64,000 bases of DNA from Lates calcarifer (Eukaryota > Chordata > Actinopteri > Centropomidae). Below, piece after piece: positions 52,743 through 62,000 of this stretch. The number at the start of each line of letters is the position of its first letter. Position 1 is the stretch's first letter. Location of the stretch: the NCBI RefSeq assembly GCF_001640805.2, contig NW_026115916.1:124001-188000 (forward strand), given 5' to 3'. Under the pieces are notes generated by a model. It was not told the DNA's origin. It made no database searches and saw nothing but the letters and a program-made list of their open reading frames with translations. The translations under genes were made by a program, and so were the position numbers.

Positions 52743-55579
52743 TGTGTGAGTGTGTGTGTGTAGGCTGCAGTGAAGCTGAAACATCTATAATAAACTTCAG
52801 TTGTTTGTTGAAGATGACTGAACATTTTTTAAACACAAGGATTCTAAATGTTAGAAAACAAAGACAATGTTAGAACGTTAAGACATTAGAAAACAAAGAC
52901 GATGTTTGAACGCGAAGACATTAGAAAACAAAGATGATGTTAGAAGGCGAAGACATTAGAAAACAAAGACAATGTTAGAACGCGAAGACATTAGAAAACA
53001 AAGACAATGTTAGAACGCGAAGACATTAGAAAACAAAGACGATGTTAGAAAACAAAGACAAAGAAAACAAAGACAATGTTAGAAAACAAAGACGATGTTT
53101 GAACGCGAAGACATTAGAAAACAAAGATGATGTTAGAACGCAAAGACATTAGAAAACAAAGACGATGTTAGAACACAAAGATGATGTTAGAACGCGAAGA
53201 CATTAGAAAACAAAGACGATGTTAGAACGCGAAGACATTAGAAAACAAAGACAATGTTAGAACGCGAAGACATTAGAAAACAAAGACGATGTTAGAAAAC
53301 AAAGACAATGTTAGAAAACAAAGACGATGTTTGAACGCGAAGACATTAGAAAACAAAGATGATGTTAGAAGGCGAAGACATTAGAAAACAAAGACAATGT
53401 TAGAACGCGAAGACATTAGAAAACAAAGACAATGTTAGAACGCGAAGACATTAGAAAACAAAGACGATGTTAGAAAACAAAGACAATGTTAGAAAACAAA
53501 GACAATGTTAGAAAACAAAGACGATGTTTGAACGCGAAGACATTAGAAAACAAAGATGATGTTAGAACGCAAAGACATTAGAAAACAAAGACGATGTTAG
53601 AACACAAAGATGATGTTAGAACGCGAAGACATTAGAAAACAAAGACGATGTTAGAACGCGAAGACATTAGAAAACAAAGACAATGTTAGAACGCGAAGAC
53701 ATTAGAAAACAAAGACGATGTTAGAAAACAAAGACAATGTTAGAAAACAAAGACGATGTTTGAACGCGAAGACATTAGAAAACAAAGATGATGTTAGAAC
53801 GCAAAGACATTAGAAAACAAAGACGATGTTAGAACACAAAGACGTTAGAACACGAAGACATTAGAAAACAAAGACGATGTTAGAAAACAAAGACGATGTT
53901 AGAAAACAAAGATGATGTTAGAATGCGAAGACATTAGAAAACAAAGACGATGTTAGAATGCGAAGACATTAGAAAACAAAGACGATGTTAGAACACAAAG
54001 ACGTTAGAAAACAAAGACGATGTTAGAACACAAAGACGTTAGAATACAAAGACATTAGAAAACAAAGACGATGTTAGAACGCTGTCCTGATGATGTTAGA
54101 ACACGAAGACATTAGAAAACAAAGACGATATTAGAAAACAAAGACGATGTTAGAAAACAAAGATGATAAAGAAAAAAAAAAAAACGATGTTAGAACAAAG
54201 ACGAAAAAAGACATTAGAAAACAAAGACGATGTTGAACGCAAAGACATTAGAAAACAAAGACGATGTTAGAACGCGAAGACATTAGAAAACAAAGACGAT
54301 GTTAGAACACAAAGACGTTAGAACACGAAGACATTAGAAAAAAAGACGATGTTAGAAAACAAAGACGATGTAGAAAACAAAGACGATTTAGAAAACAAAG
54401 ATGATGTTAGAACACAAAGACATTAGAAAACAAAGACAATGTTAGAACGCAAAGACGTTGGAACACGAAGACATTAGAAAATAAAGATGATGTTGAACGT
54501 GAAGACATTAGAAAACAAAGACAATGTTAGAACGCAAAGACGTTGGAACACGAAGACATTAGAAAACAAAGACGATATTTGAACGCGAAGACATTAGAAA
54601 ACAAAGACAATGTTAGAAAACAAAGACGATGTTAGAACGCGAAGACATTAGAAAACAAAGACGATGTTAGAAAACAAAGACGATGTTAGAATGTCAAGAC
54701 ATTAGAAAACAAAGACGATGTTAGAACGCGAAGACATTAGAAAACAAAGACGATGTTAGAAAACAAAGACGATGTTAGAATGTCAAGACATTAGAAAACA
54801 AAGACGATGTTAGAAAACAAAGACGATGTTAGAACATCAAGACATTAGAACGTGAAGACATTACCAAAAAAAAACAAAGACAATGTTAGAACACAAAGAT
54901 GTTAGATCGCGAAGACGATGTTAGAAAACAAAGACATCGATGTTAGAACATGAACACAGAACTTGTTGCCATTGTTATAGTATAAATGAAGGAGAATGTT
55001 AGAACATGAGGAAGGTTTGAGAAAACTGGAGCTTTAACGACAGATTTACTGAAACAAAGATTGTGGAGACGTACGAACTTTTACAGGATGTGATTGGAGA
55101 ATGAAGACATTCCAGAAAGTCAGAAAGTTAATTATTAATTAAAACATTTTTTTCCTCTTTAACAAAAATATCTTTATAAGACGTCCTGATAAAGCGAGGA
55201 CTTTTAATAAAGTCTGATTTTTATGGAGTGAGTAAAATGGAAAATTTAGTTGGAAGGTTGAATTAACAGTTAGATCATTTATCATTGATATAATCGATCA
55301 TTAAAATCAGCACGTGACTGTTCCAGCTGATACGTGTCACTGTGACGTGAGTCGATATAAAAACGATAATCACTGATTAATTGACTCGATCTCAGCGGGT
55401 TAATGAGCAGCTGATAAATAAAATCTGCCGCATGCGCGTGTGCTGAAGCGCGTGCGCACCTTGTCGCCGAGGTCTTCTTTGTGCCGCGCGGCGCCGCTCC
55501 TCCTCCTCAGTTTGATGGACGGGGAGCGCAGCAGGTTCTTGATGCGGCTGCGGATCGTGCCGCTTCCCTCTGCGGTCAT
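32483..55579 (-). CDS. mapkbp1: Mitogen-activated protein kinase-binding protein 1 (WD40 JNK scaffold)
   Basis: MAPKBP1 (JNKBP1) is a WD40 scaffold, paralogue of WDR62, linked to JNK and NF-kB signalling and to centrosomes and spindle poles. Thirty-one exons join to 1619 aa (human about 1500). Exons from the 5' end: 55460-55579, 50012-50103, 45002-45064, 44788-44845, 44224-44394, 44002-44139, 43696-43878, 42376-42536, 41887-42067, 41662-41802, 41371-41579, 41178-41269, 38573-38698, 38254-38324, 37739-37860, 37518-37593, 37328-37439, 37140-37203, 36911-37039, 36608-36729, 36489-36529, 36216-36392, 36006-36140, 35666-35793, 35455-35582, 35177-35365, 35013-35094, 34359-34837, 33490-34230, 33080-33165, 32483-32725. 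The start is [22 protein letters not shown] repeats fill residues 40-770. The tail keeps [35 protein letters not shown] and the C-terminal helical dimerisation part. [19 protein letters not shown] and adjacency to mga separate it from wdr62. Confidence 0.94.
38699..38759. repeat. (AC)n microsatellite
   Basis: About 58 bp of uninterrupted AC repeats, directly upstream (minus strand) of the acceptor of the mapkbp1 exon at 38573-38698. Confidence 0.95.
39456..40957 (+). mobile_element. Tc1/mariner-family DNA transposon, inactive
   Basis: A 1.5-kb element in mapkbp1 intron 12, opposite in strand to the gene. Ends: TGGTGGAAAAAAGT at 39457-39470 and its exact reverse complement at 40941-40954. The right end continues to a CAGTG-TA terminus as expected for Tc1 elements, while the left terminus is decayed (TTCATGG). 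It carries a broken transposase, listed separately. Confidence 0.88.
39696..40700 (+). pseudogene. Tc1-like transposase pseudogene
   Basis: Begins [16 protein letters not shown] with a paired-like helix-turn-helix region ([10 protein letters not shown]). Later segments carry catalytic-domain phrases: [10 protein letters not shown] with the first Asp region, [23 protein letters not shown] with the second Asp, and [16 protein letters not shown] with the Glu of a DDE triad. At least two frame changes (near 39810 and 40130) and in-frame stops (near 40012, 40457 and 40605) break it. The family length is about 340 aa. It cannot encode an active enzyme. Confidence 0.9.
41274..41309. repeat. (AC)n microsatellite
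   Basis: AC repeats directly upstream (minus strand) of the acceptor of the mapkbp1 exon at 41178-41269. Confidence 0.95.
42537..43695. other. mapkbp1 intron with small GGAGCT repeat
   Basis: No gene is seen. 42945-42995 is a minisatellite of GGAGCTGGAGGT units. Around 43140-43215 an imperfect repeat of ACTGCAGTACTGATA occurs. Confidence 0.65.
44160..44223. repeat. Fragment of the CAAGTAC/ACTTAAGTA dispersed repeat
   Basis: Short copy (TATTCAAGTACAGCATTCC, GTACTCAGTTACTTTC) of a widespread fish repeat also seen near 45171, 49800 and 56107. It lies in a mapkbp1 intron. Confidence 0.45.
45077..45134. repeat. (AC)n microsatellite, imperfect
   Basis: AC repeats interrupted by CC, just upstream (minus strand) of the acceptor of the mapkbp1 exon at 45002-45064. 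Confidence 0.95.
45168..45262. repeat. Dispersed teleost repeat (ACTTGTACTTTACTCGAGTA)
   Basis: Carries the phrases GTACTTGTACTTTACT, CGAGTATTTCCATT, ACTTGTACTCCACTACG and TTTCAGAGGGAA. These are the common end of a short dispersed fish element. It lies in mapkbp1 intron 2. A reverse-oriented copy lies at 49640-49905. Confidence 0.65.
46235..46400. repeat. Minisatellite, 30-bp units with GCTAAAAGACGCTATAAGAT
   Basis: About five units of a 30-bp phrase (GCTAAAAGACGCTATAAGAT then GCTAGATGAT or GCTAGAAGAT). A looser run of GCTAA words also occurs near 44525-44630, suggesting a shared tendency in these introns. Confidence 0.85.
46700..46770. repeat. (AC)n/(GC)n microsatellite
   Basis: AC repeats with an alternating CGCGCG core at about 46716-46728. 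The alternating purine-pyrimidine run could adopt Z-DNA. Confidence 0.95.
48590..49130. repeat. Degenerate short-period repeat tract (CCTCAAGAACTCCTAAAACCC-like)
   Basis: Loose repetition of words such as CCTCAAGAAC, CCTAAAA, AACCCCC and CTCAAGTGACC. In reverse complement it resembles the tract at 2155-2740. The same style continues weakly at 50160-50290. Confidence 0.5.
49640..49905. repeat. Dispersed teleost repeat, reverse orientation
   Basis: Contains ACTCAAGTAAAGTACCTC, ACTTAAGTACAG and AATCCACCACTG. It is the reverse orientation of the repeat at 45168-45262, and ends about 100 bp from the donor of the mapkbp1 exon at 50012-50103. Confidence 0.65.
50104..52600. other. mapkbp1 intron 1, right-hand (3') part
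   Basis: No gene is seen. There is a C run of 15 bases near 51412-51426. Small open frames match no family. Confidence 0.55.
52600..52765. repeat. (TG)n microsatellite with GAGTG interruptions
   Basis: About 160 bp of TG repeats with GTGAG and TCTG interruptions. It opens four long dinucleotide-coded frames on both strands that are not genes. Confidence 0.95.
52840..54965. repeat. 2.1-kb minisatellite with higher-order structure in mapkbp1 intron 1
   Basis: Built from two short phrases, GAAAACAAAGACGATGTTA and GAACGCGAAGACATTA, which make a basic unit of about 35 bp. The rare variant GATGTTTGAACGCG occurs at 52901, 53093, 53326, 53523 and 53755. The spacings alternate at about 192-197 and 232-233, a higher-order period of about 425-430 bp. 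The right half (after about 54000) is more degenerate. All units read in one direction. Confidence 0.95.
54966..55459. other. mapkbp1 intron 1, left flank of the first exon
   Basis: AT-rich, turning CpG-rich after 55415. GCATGCGCGTG at 55431-55441 resembles an NRF1 site, inside the intron next to the exon-1 donor. Confidence 0.5.
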
Positions 55580-55900
55580 CGCGCTGTTAGCTGCCCGGCT
55601 AACTGCCTCTCTCAGCGGCTGGACTCTGGCTCTCTCTCCGCCACCGCCGCCGCCGCCGCTGCGGTCATGCCGTCCGCAAGTAGAGCCGCGCCGGGCCGGA
55701 GGGTTCAGCTAGCCTGGCTCTGGGTCTGGTTCTGGACTGATCAGGGTCAAAGGCTCCGGTTCCGTCGCTGCTCCGCATCTTATTTCTCCGCCGCAGCGAA
55801 GAACCGAGAGACGCAGCAGATTCGACACGAGCCAAACCGGACTGATCCTGACGTACCGCCAGCGTCAAGACCGCATGCGGCATCACACCGAGACTTCCTG
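55415..55900 (-). promoter_or_regulatory. mapkbp1: mapkbp1 CpG-rich promoter and 5' UTR
   Basis: GC-rich, CpG-dense stretch over exon 1 and upstream, with (CCG)n near 55639-55665 and no TATA box. An upstream ATG on the minus strand at 55666-55668 opens a short frame of A-rich codons that stops after fewer than 20 codons. It could act as a small upstream open frame if it lies in the 5' UTR. Confidence 0.55.
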
Positions 55901-56106
55901 TCTGACTTTTCACAGTAAAACTGTAAGGACCTCGGGCTGGTGGCTTCTGAAAAATACTTGATGAAAATCCTCTAATTACAGAGAAAATAAAAGGATTAGT
56001 AACATGTTCAATCACGTTTAATCACGTGTTTAATCACAACTGATAGAAGCTCAGCTTTTAATTATTTTCTTATATTAAACCACAGAGACACTGTTTCATA
56101 ATAATC

Positions 56107-56180
56107 GGTGGTGGTTTACTTAAGTAAAGTAACTGAGATACTTGTACTTCACATAAGTATTTCTATTTGATGGAAATGTA
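56107..56180. repeat. Dispersed teleost repeat fragment
   Basis: GGTGGTGGTTTACTTAAGTA then GATACTTGTACTTCAC and AAGTATTTCTATTT. Same family as 45168-45262. Confidence 0.6.
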
Positions 56181-57019
56181 CACTTGCTCTGCAGAACAAC
56201 TCAAACAAAACTTTCAAATTAAGATTTTATTCATTTAAAATGTTGAAAGTTTTGAAAGCACATGTGGAGTCAGTTGAATTTGATTAAATATCATTTATTT
56301 AGAACAAATAAACAGTGAATAAATAGTGAAAAAACAAATGGAAAGTGTATCTATAATAATCTGTATTTGAAGGATAAATCAACATTCCAATTCCGTACTT
56401 TTACTTTGACGGTTCAGGGTCCTGACTTCCGGCAGCTTTGCCGCGCCACGCTGACTGAAGCAGCAGCGACACCGAGTGGCAAAGACACAAACTGCAGCTT
56501 CAACCCGAACATCTCGGTCTATTCAAATGTTGGTTTCAACGTTTTTACTTTTATTTTGATAAAAACTAACAGAAAACTGACAGGAAGTGACGATGTGTCC
56601 CGGATGTTTTGTGGGTTAGGGTTTGAAAGTTAAAAGGTAAAATAACTTCTGTTGTAATGAAAATGATAAACTAGGGACCAGGATCAGTAAAAAATGTTTT
56701 ATTTCAATAATCGTCTGGTCCTGGAGAAGGTGGGGCCAGGTGTCAAGGAGCATGTCCTGGACTGAACCTCGGCGGATCAGAGACTGTACATGATGCCCTG
56801 GATTCATCCTCAGTCCTGAGAGAGACGACCTCAGGAACAGGTCCTCGTTTTGTTATTGTGTTTGTCAGGACTGATGAGCTCCCTCAGCCTGGATGTGATG
56901 GACTGGGACCTGGGAGTCGAGTTAGGGAGGCAGCTCAAGGTATCAGACCACATCGTGAGGCCAGACGTGGTCCTGTCACCAGGATCTTTGAAGCAGGTGG
57001 TCCTCATGGAGCTGACGGT

Positions 57020-57240
57020 TACCTAGGAGGACCAGGAGCTGGAAGACAAGAAGGACCAGGAGGACCAAGAGCTGGAGGACCAGGAGGATCAGGATCAGGA
57101 CCAGGACCAGGAGGACCAGAAGCTGCAGGACCAGGAGGACCAGGAGGACCAGGACCTGGAGGTCCAAGAACTGGAGGACCAGGAGGATCAAGATCAGGAC
57201 CAGGAGGACCAGGAAGACCAGGAGCTGGAGGCTGCTCACA
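57020..57240. repeat. Minisatellite, GGACCAGGA-type units
   Basis: Units of 9 and 18 bp (GGACCAGGA, GGAGCTGGA, GGACCAGGAGGATCA). It opens a collagen-like Gly-Pro-Gly frame on the plus strand and a Leu/Val-rich one on the minus strand. Both follow from composition. Confidence 0.85.
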
Positions 57241-57559
57241 GTCCGGGGGGTCGACACTTCACTGAGCTTCAAACATCTGTAAAAAGAATCAAGTCCAGCT
57301 GCTGCCGATGATTTAAATTTCTATGGTCTGAATTCTCCTCAGAGTTTTTGTTTTTCTCGGTTTCACTGTTTCAGATTTTCTGCATTCTAACATCTGAACT
57401 TTTATTTTCTGTGATCGTGAGACTGATTAAAAAGATTTAAAGTCTGTAACATTTCTTAAACTCTGGACATTTAGAGAAGATTCACAACATTATTTCATTC
57501 TGGAATTTTTCCAGAGCTGTGATTAAATTTCACACTCAGGTATTTGGCTAATTAATAAT

Positions 57560-57615
57560 AAGATAGACTTTATTTATCCCACTTGTGGGAAATTCACTAG
57601 TTTTCATAACCCCTT
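57560..57615. repeat. Dispersed repeat fragment (GACTTTATTTATCCC, GGGAAATTC)
   Basis: Resembles the repeat tail at 61515-61560, with the paired phrases ACTTTATTTATCCC and GTGGGAAATTCA. Confidence 0.6.
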
Positions 57616-57891
57616 GCTCATAACTCCCCCCACGGGACTCAATCCAGAATCTGCACGTTCACATATCCTATGTGATTTGCAACTTATGGTCTCTGCTTAT
57701 CTTGTTAGACCACCAGAACCCTTTGCAAAAAATAAATTTGACATTTCTTTGCTTCCATACAATGGCACGATGTGTTCAGTCCTGTAAATTACAAAAATGA
57801 CGTTCCTGAGTAGAAGTTTCAGTGTGTTGAATGTTGTGTGAAAATAAATATTTTTAAAATGACAGCTGGAGTCAGAAGTTCATATTCAAAC

Positions 57892-57897
57892 TTTATT
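57892..57897 (-). terminator. mga: Putative mga polyadenylation signal
   Basis: AATAAA on the minus strand about 1.2 kb past the mga stop codon. The stretch 57898-59088 would then be a long 3' UTR. It holds no other recognised gene, only a short (CCA)n run at 58743-58762. Confidence 0.4.
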
Positions 57898-59088
57898 TAT
57901 ATTAGAGTGCAGTACTGCGAGACATCTGCAGTCAGACAACTTATATTTACATCTGAGTGTTTGTGTACAAAAATACAAATTTAAGAAAAACGACGTGGAG
58001 CAGCAGCAGAACTCGTTTCATTCAACACAAAGAGAAGCAGCTTCATCTGAGAACAGTCATCTTATCACAGACCAGAGCTTCAAACACTGGTCCTTTAATC
58101 GTCCTGTGAACACTGAGCAGGTGAAGGTGAGTCCAGGTGAGACATGAGCAGCCATTTCCTGTAAAGACTCGTAGCGTTTTTATTGTTGAAATATGAAGAA
58201 ACGTTTATATTTTTCATCTTTAGAAATCAGACTCTGGACGTCATTTTCTTTGTCCAGTGACTGAATGTTTTCCTCTGACCCGTCAGATTTCAGACTGAAA
58301 AACTCGGCAACACAAACAACAACATGGAGAATAAGAGTTTAAACTGTCAGACAGTACAGAGAAAAAAGTCAACATGTTTAAACAATGAAACTTTAGGGTC
58401 TATAAAACGTCAGAACTGTGAGGAGTTCAGATTATTTTATTCAAACAAAACTAAAAATATTAAATTTGGTCAAATATGAAAAAAGAAAAGATTCTTTAAG
58501 GCGAAAAAAACTTTTAGTTAAAACATGTCAACAATTTAACTGATGAAAACAGCTGATTGATTTTCTGCTGATCGATGAATTGACTGCTAGAGATCAATTA
58601 AAATAAAATATTGACAACTTTAAATCTGAAGACGTTCAGTTTGTTTCTGTGAAATTCACCTGATTAAAACAAAACATGGAGATTAAACTGAACTGACTCT
58701 GTTCTATTTCAACTTTATTCTCTGAACTGATCCTGACACAACACACCACCACCACCACCACCACACAGACACACACAGACACACTCTCTCAGGTCTTTGG
58801 ATGTCAGAGAGGCACTGATCTGAACGTTTGTCCTGAAACGATCAAACTCAAATTTCTTGTGGCAACAATCTTCCTGTGACGCTGAAGAGCAACGTCCACA
58901 GCAACTGTCTCTCCTGAAGTTGCTCTGGTTGCGTTGCTGCTGAAGTTTAAAATCAGAGAAACGTGGACAAAATAAATAAGAGACAAAATCTCATCTGTAA
59001 ACATCAAAGAAATGCCTCTGATTGGCTGACAGAGAGCGCCCTCTGACTGTCAGCCAATGAGAACCTGACCCTGCTGTGACATCACCAG

Positions 59089-62000
59089 TCAGCTGGACGG
59101 ATTTCCTCTCAGCCCCAGGGGAACCAGCCTCGGCATCGGCCTCCAGGCCCCGCCCCCCTCTGCCCTCCCCACTCCCCTCCCTCCCCCTCCTCCTGCCACT
59201 CCATCACTGCTGGCGGGGTCCACTATCTTGTCCCCGCCCACCTTCATCTGCAGCAGAGGGGGCGGAGTCAGGACACCGCCTTTAGTGTTCTCATTGGCCG
59301 TTCCGGTCTGTGACATCTCTGCGTGTCCCTGAAACCCCGCCTCCTCTGTTTCCGTGGTGATGGTGTCAGAGTCTGAGTCCAGCTGCAGGAGCCAGGGGCT
59401 GTGGGCGTGGCCAAGGTCCTCGTCTCTGCCCCCTATAGCGTCCGCCTCGGAGGAGACCCCGTCCGTGGTTGCCGTGGAGACAGTCTGCTGGTTTAGAAAG
59501 ACAAGCTCGTCGAGGAGGGACGTCAGACTCTCGGTCTCTGGCTGCCGATCCAGACCCAGAGGACCCCCCACCTCAACCCCACCATTAGGACTCAGACCGG
59601 CAGAGGAGGAGGACTCAGGTCTGGTGTCAGTCTGGGATGGAGCTCGGTCCTGGTCTCTGATCAGATCAGATCCAGCAGAGACCAACAGGGGCGGAGCAGG
59701 GAGGGGCGGGGGAGCCGGTTGGACCAGGTGCAGCAGGTTGTTGACGTTCGAGGCTGCAAAGAATAAAAACAAATCAGATGATCGACGCTCACTGGGTTCA
59801 GTTGAACAGGTCTGGTTACTGAGTTAGTTCTCATTCTGTTAGTTAACGAGCTGTGAGTTAGTTACTGAATTACTTAGTTCCCTGTTTAGTTACCTGTTAG
59901 GTTAGTGACCATTAAGGGGGCAGAGCTGGCGTCGATCTTACCGGTTGGGGGTCGGGGCAGGGAGGTGACATGGATCTGCTGATTGGTCAGACTGGGGATG
60001 TTTAGGGTGACTGAGGCCACGCCTACAGGAAGAGGACACGTCTTACTTTCAAAATAGGAGCACGTTGAAGCAGCAGAACAGAGTGACAGCGGTCGGTCAG
60101 TACCTGGCGTAGGGGTCGTCTGCAGAACCGCTGGCCCCCCCACCAGCGGGCTCAGGGTCAGGACCTGTTGTCCCGGCAATGCTGCACCAACCAGAGACAG
60201 AACCTCAGCCGGAACCAGAGCCCGAAAGGACGGAGCCTCACCTGGACAAACACAACCAGGTGATCAACACAGAGACAACAGGAGGGCTAATCAGTCAGTC
60301 AGTGAGTTAATGAGTTATTGAGTCAGTTAGTGAGTCAGTTAGTGAGTCAGTTAGTGAGTTATTCAGTCAGTTATGATCGATGCGTCTCCATCTTGGGTTC
60401 TTACCGTCCACAGTCTTGTTGAGCAGAGACGAAGGTGGAGCTGGATTTTTACTGCGAGACAGGATGTTGGGGATCGTCCTCGGCCGGTCCCTCACCACAG
60501 GTGCATTGTGGGATACAGTGGGGCGAGCCGGGACAGGCATCGACACCTGCAGGATCCTCTGAGACTGCTGGACAGGTGTCTGGACAGATGCAGCGGTGGG
60601 CGGGGCAGAAACAGGAGTGTGAGGAGCTTGTGGAGTCTGCTGCAGGTTTGATGATGTGAGTATGATGTCATCATCAGCTGTGTCTCCTGTTGGAGGATCA
60701 GAGGCCACGCCCCCTACCGCTGCTGACAGCTGATTGGCTGCTCGGTACCTCTGCTGCTCCTCCATCTTCTTCTGTTTGGACGACAGGTGCTGCAGCTTCC
60801 TCAGGACTCTCTGCTCACTCTTACCTGCAACCAAACACACCTACAGGTTACAGCTCCACCTACAGCATCAACACCGTCACCTCCGCCTGTTTCCTACCTG
60901 ATCTTTGGGAGATCTCTCTGATATAGGTGTTTCTCTGCTGGTTCAGGACGATCTTCAGACTCTTCAGTCTCACCATCTCAGTCTGCATAGTCTGGATCTG
61001 CTGCCGAGCCTGAGACAGAAAACACAAACTGAGACAGGTGGAGACAGGTGGAGAGAGAGAGGAGAGCTGAGAGTCCAGCAGAGATTCACCTGTTCCAGCA
61101 GACGCCTCTTTGAGCAGTTTTTACTGTTCATGACTGAACTCAGAGATCTGAAGGCGGCGGAGACGCTCCGAGCTTCAACCATCGTCTTCACATTGTTTCT
61201 GTTGACAGACAATAATCAGACAGGTTTTACTGTGATTACAGGTTATACTCTGGGAGTCTGTTTATAAACACTGACGATCAACAACAAGAAGGAGAGTTCC
61301 TCATCAACACTAATCATTCAGAACCAGATTCACATTCATTTAAACCATTTAAACCTTCATCCAAACATGGTTTTCTAATCGTGGATAAAAATGACAAGGA
61401 GCTGTAGAAAGAGGAGTTCACTCGTTCATTGATTCAATGATTCAATGTTTCATTGATTCAATGATTCAATGTTTCATTGATTCAATGATTCAGACTTAGA
61501 CTTAGAGACTTAGACAGACTTTATTGATCCCTCTGGGATGACTCCCTCTGGGAAATTAAGTTTCCAGCAGCTTATACAGACAGATACATCACACAGGGCA
61601 GCCTGCAGGACAGTTAGCAAACGACACAGAATATAAATAGAATAGCAAAAGAATATAAATACAATAGAATTGAGGGTGATTTAAGATAAAAATGCTGAGT
61701 ATACTGGACTCTGTATGGCATTGACATAAATAAATATAAATATGCTGAACTGTATATTGATTCATTGATTCACAGTCTGAGGGAGGAGGTGAAATAAACA
61801 GTGAAACAGCTTCAGTTCTTACTCAGAGCTCTTCATCGTCTTCTTCCTCCTCTGGTTCTGACAACTGTTCTCCACCGTCTCCATGGCAACACCAGGAACC
61901 TCCCCCTCCTCCTCCTGAAGCAAACACAGAGAGGTCAGGGTCAGGTGACGTTTCACCTGAGAACCTGTGGCTCGCAGCAGGTGAGGCTGAGAGGATCTTA

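Larger units (their letters stand above)
55901..57890. other. Intergenic region between mapkbp1 and mga
   Basis: Holds a fragment of the ACTTAAGTA repeat (56107-56180), a minisatellite (57020-57240) and a CTTTATTTATCCC repeat fragment (57560-57610). GC-richer sequence with CTTCCGGCAG at 56427-56436 recalls an ETS-type promoter element, but no gene is attached to it. Confidence 0.5.

Noticed and set aside
52319..52873. Several 89-168-codon frames on both strands
   Set aside because: They translate the (TG)n/(CA)n tract (Thr-His and Val-Cys repeats).
52840..54965. CRISPR-like look (short repeats alternating with similar-length segments)
   Set aside because: The alternating parts are both repeated phrases, not unique spacers. 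The region is intronic in a fish gene with no cas genes.
56380..56640. A promoter or small gene between mapkbp1 and mga
   Set aside because: There is an ETS-like CTTCCGG and an 88-codon frame, but no splice-bounded exons or family match, so a gene cannot be supported.
56858..57265. 135-codon collagen-like Gly-Pro-Gly frame
   Set aside because: It is the translation of a 9/18-bp GGACCAGGA minisatellite, with no collagen domain boundaries or exon structure.
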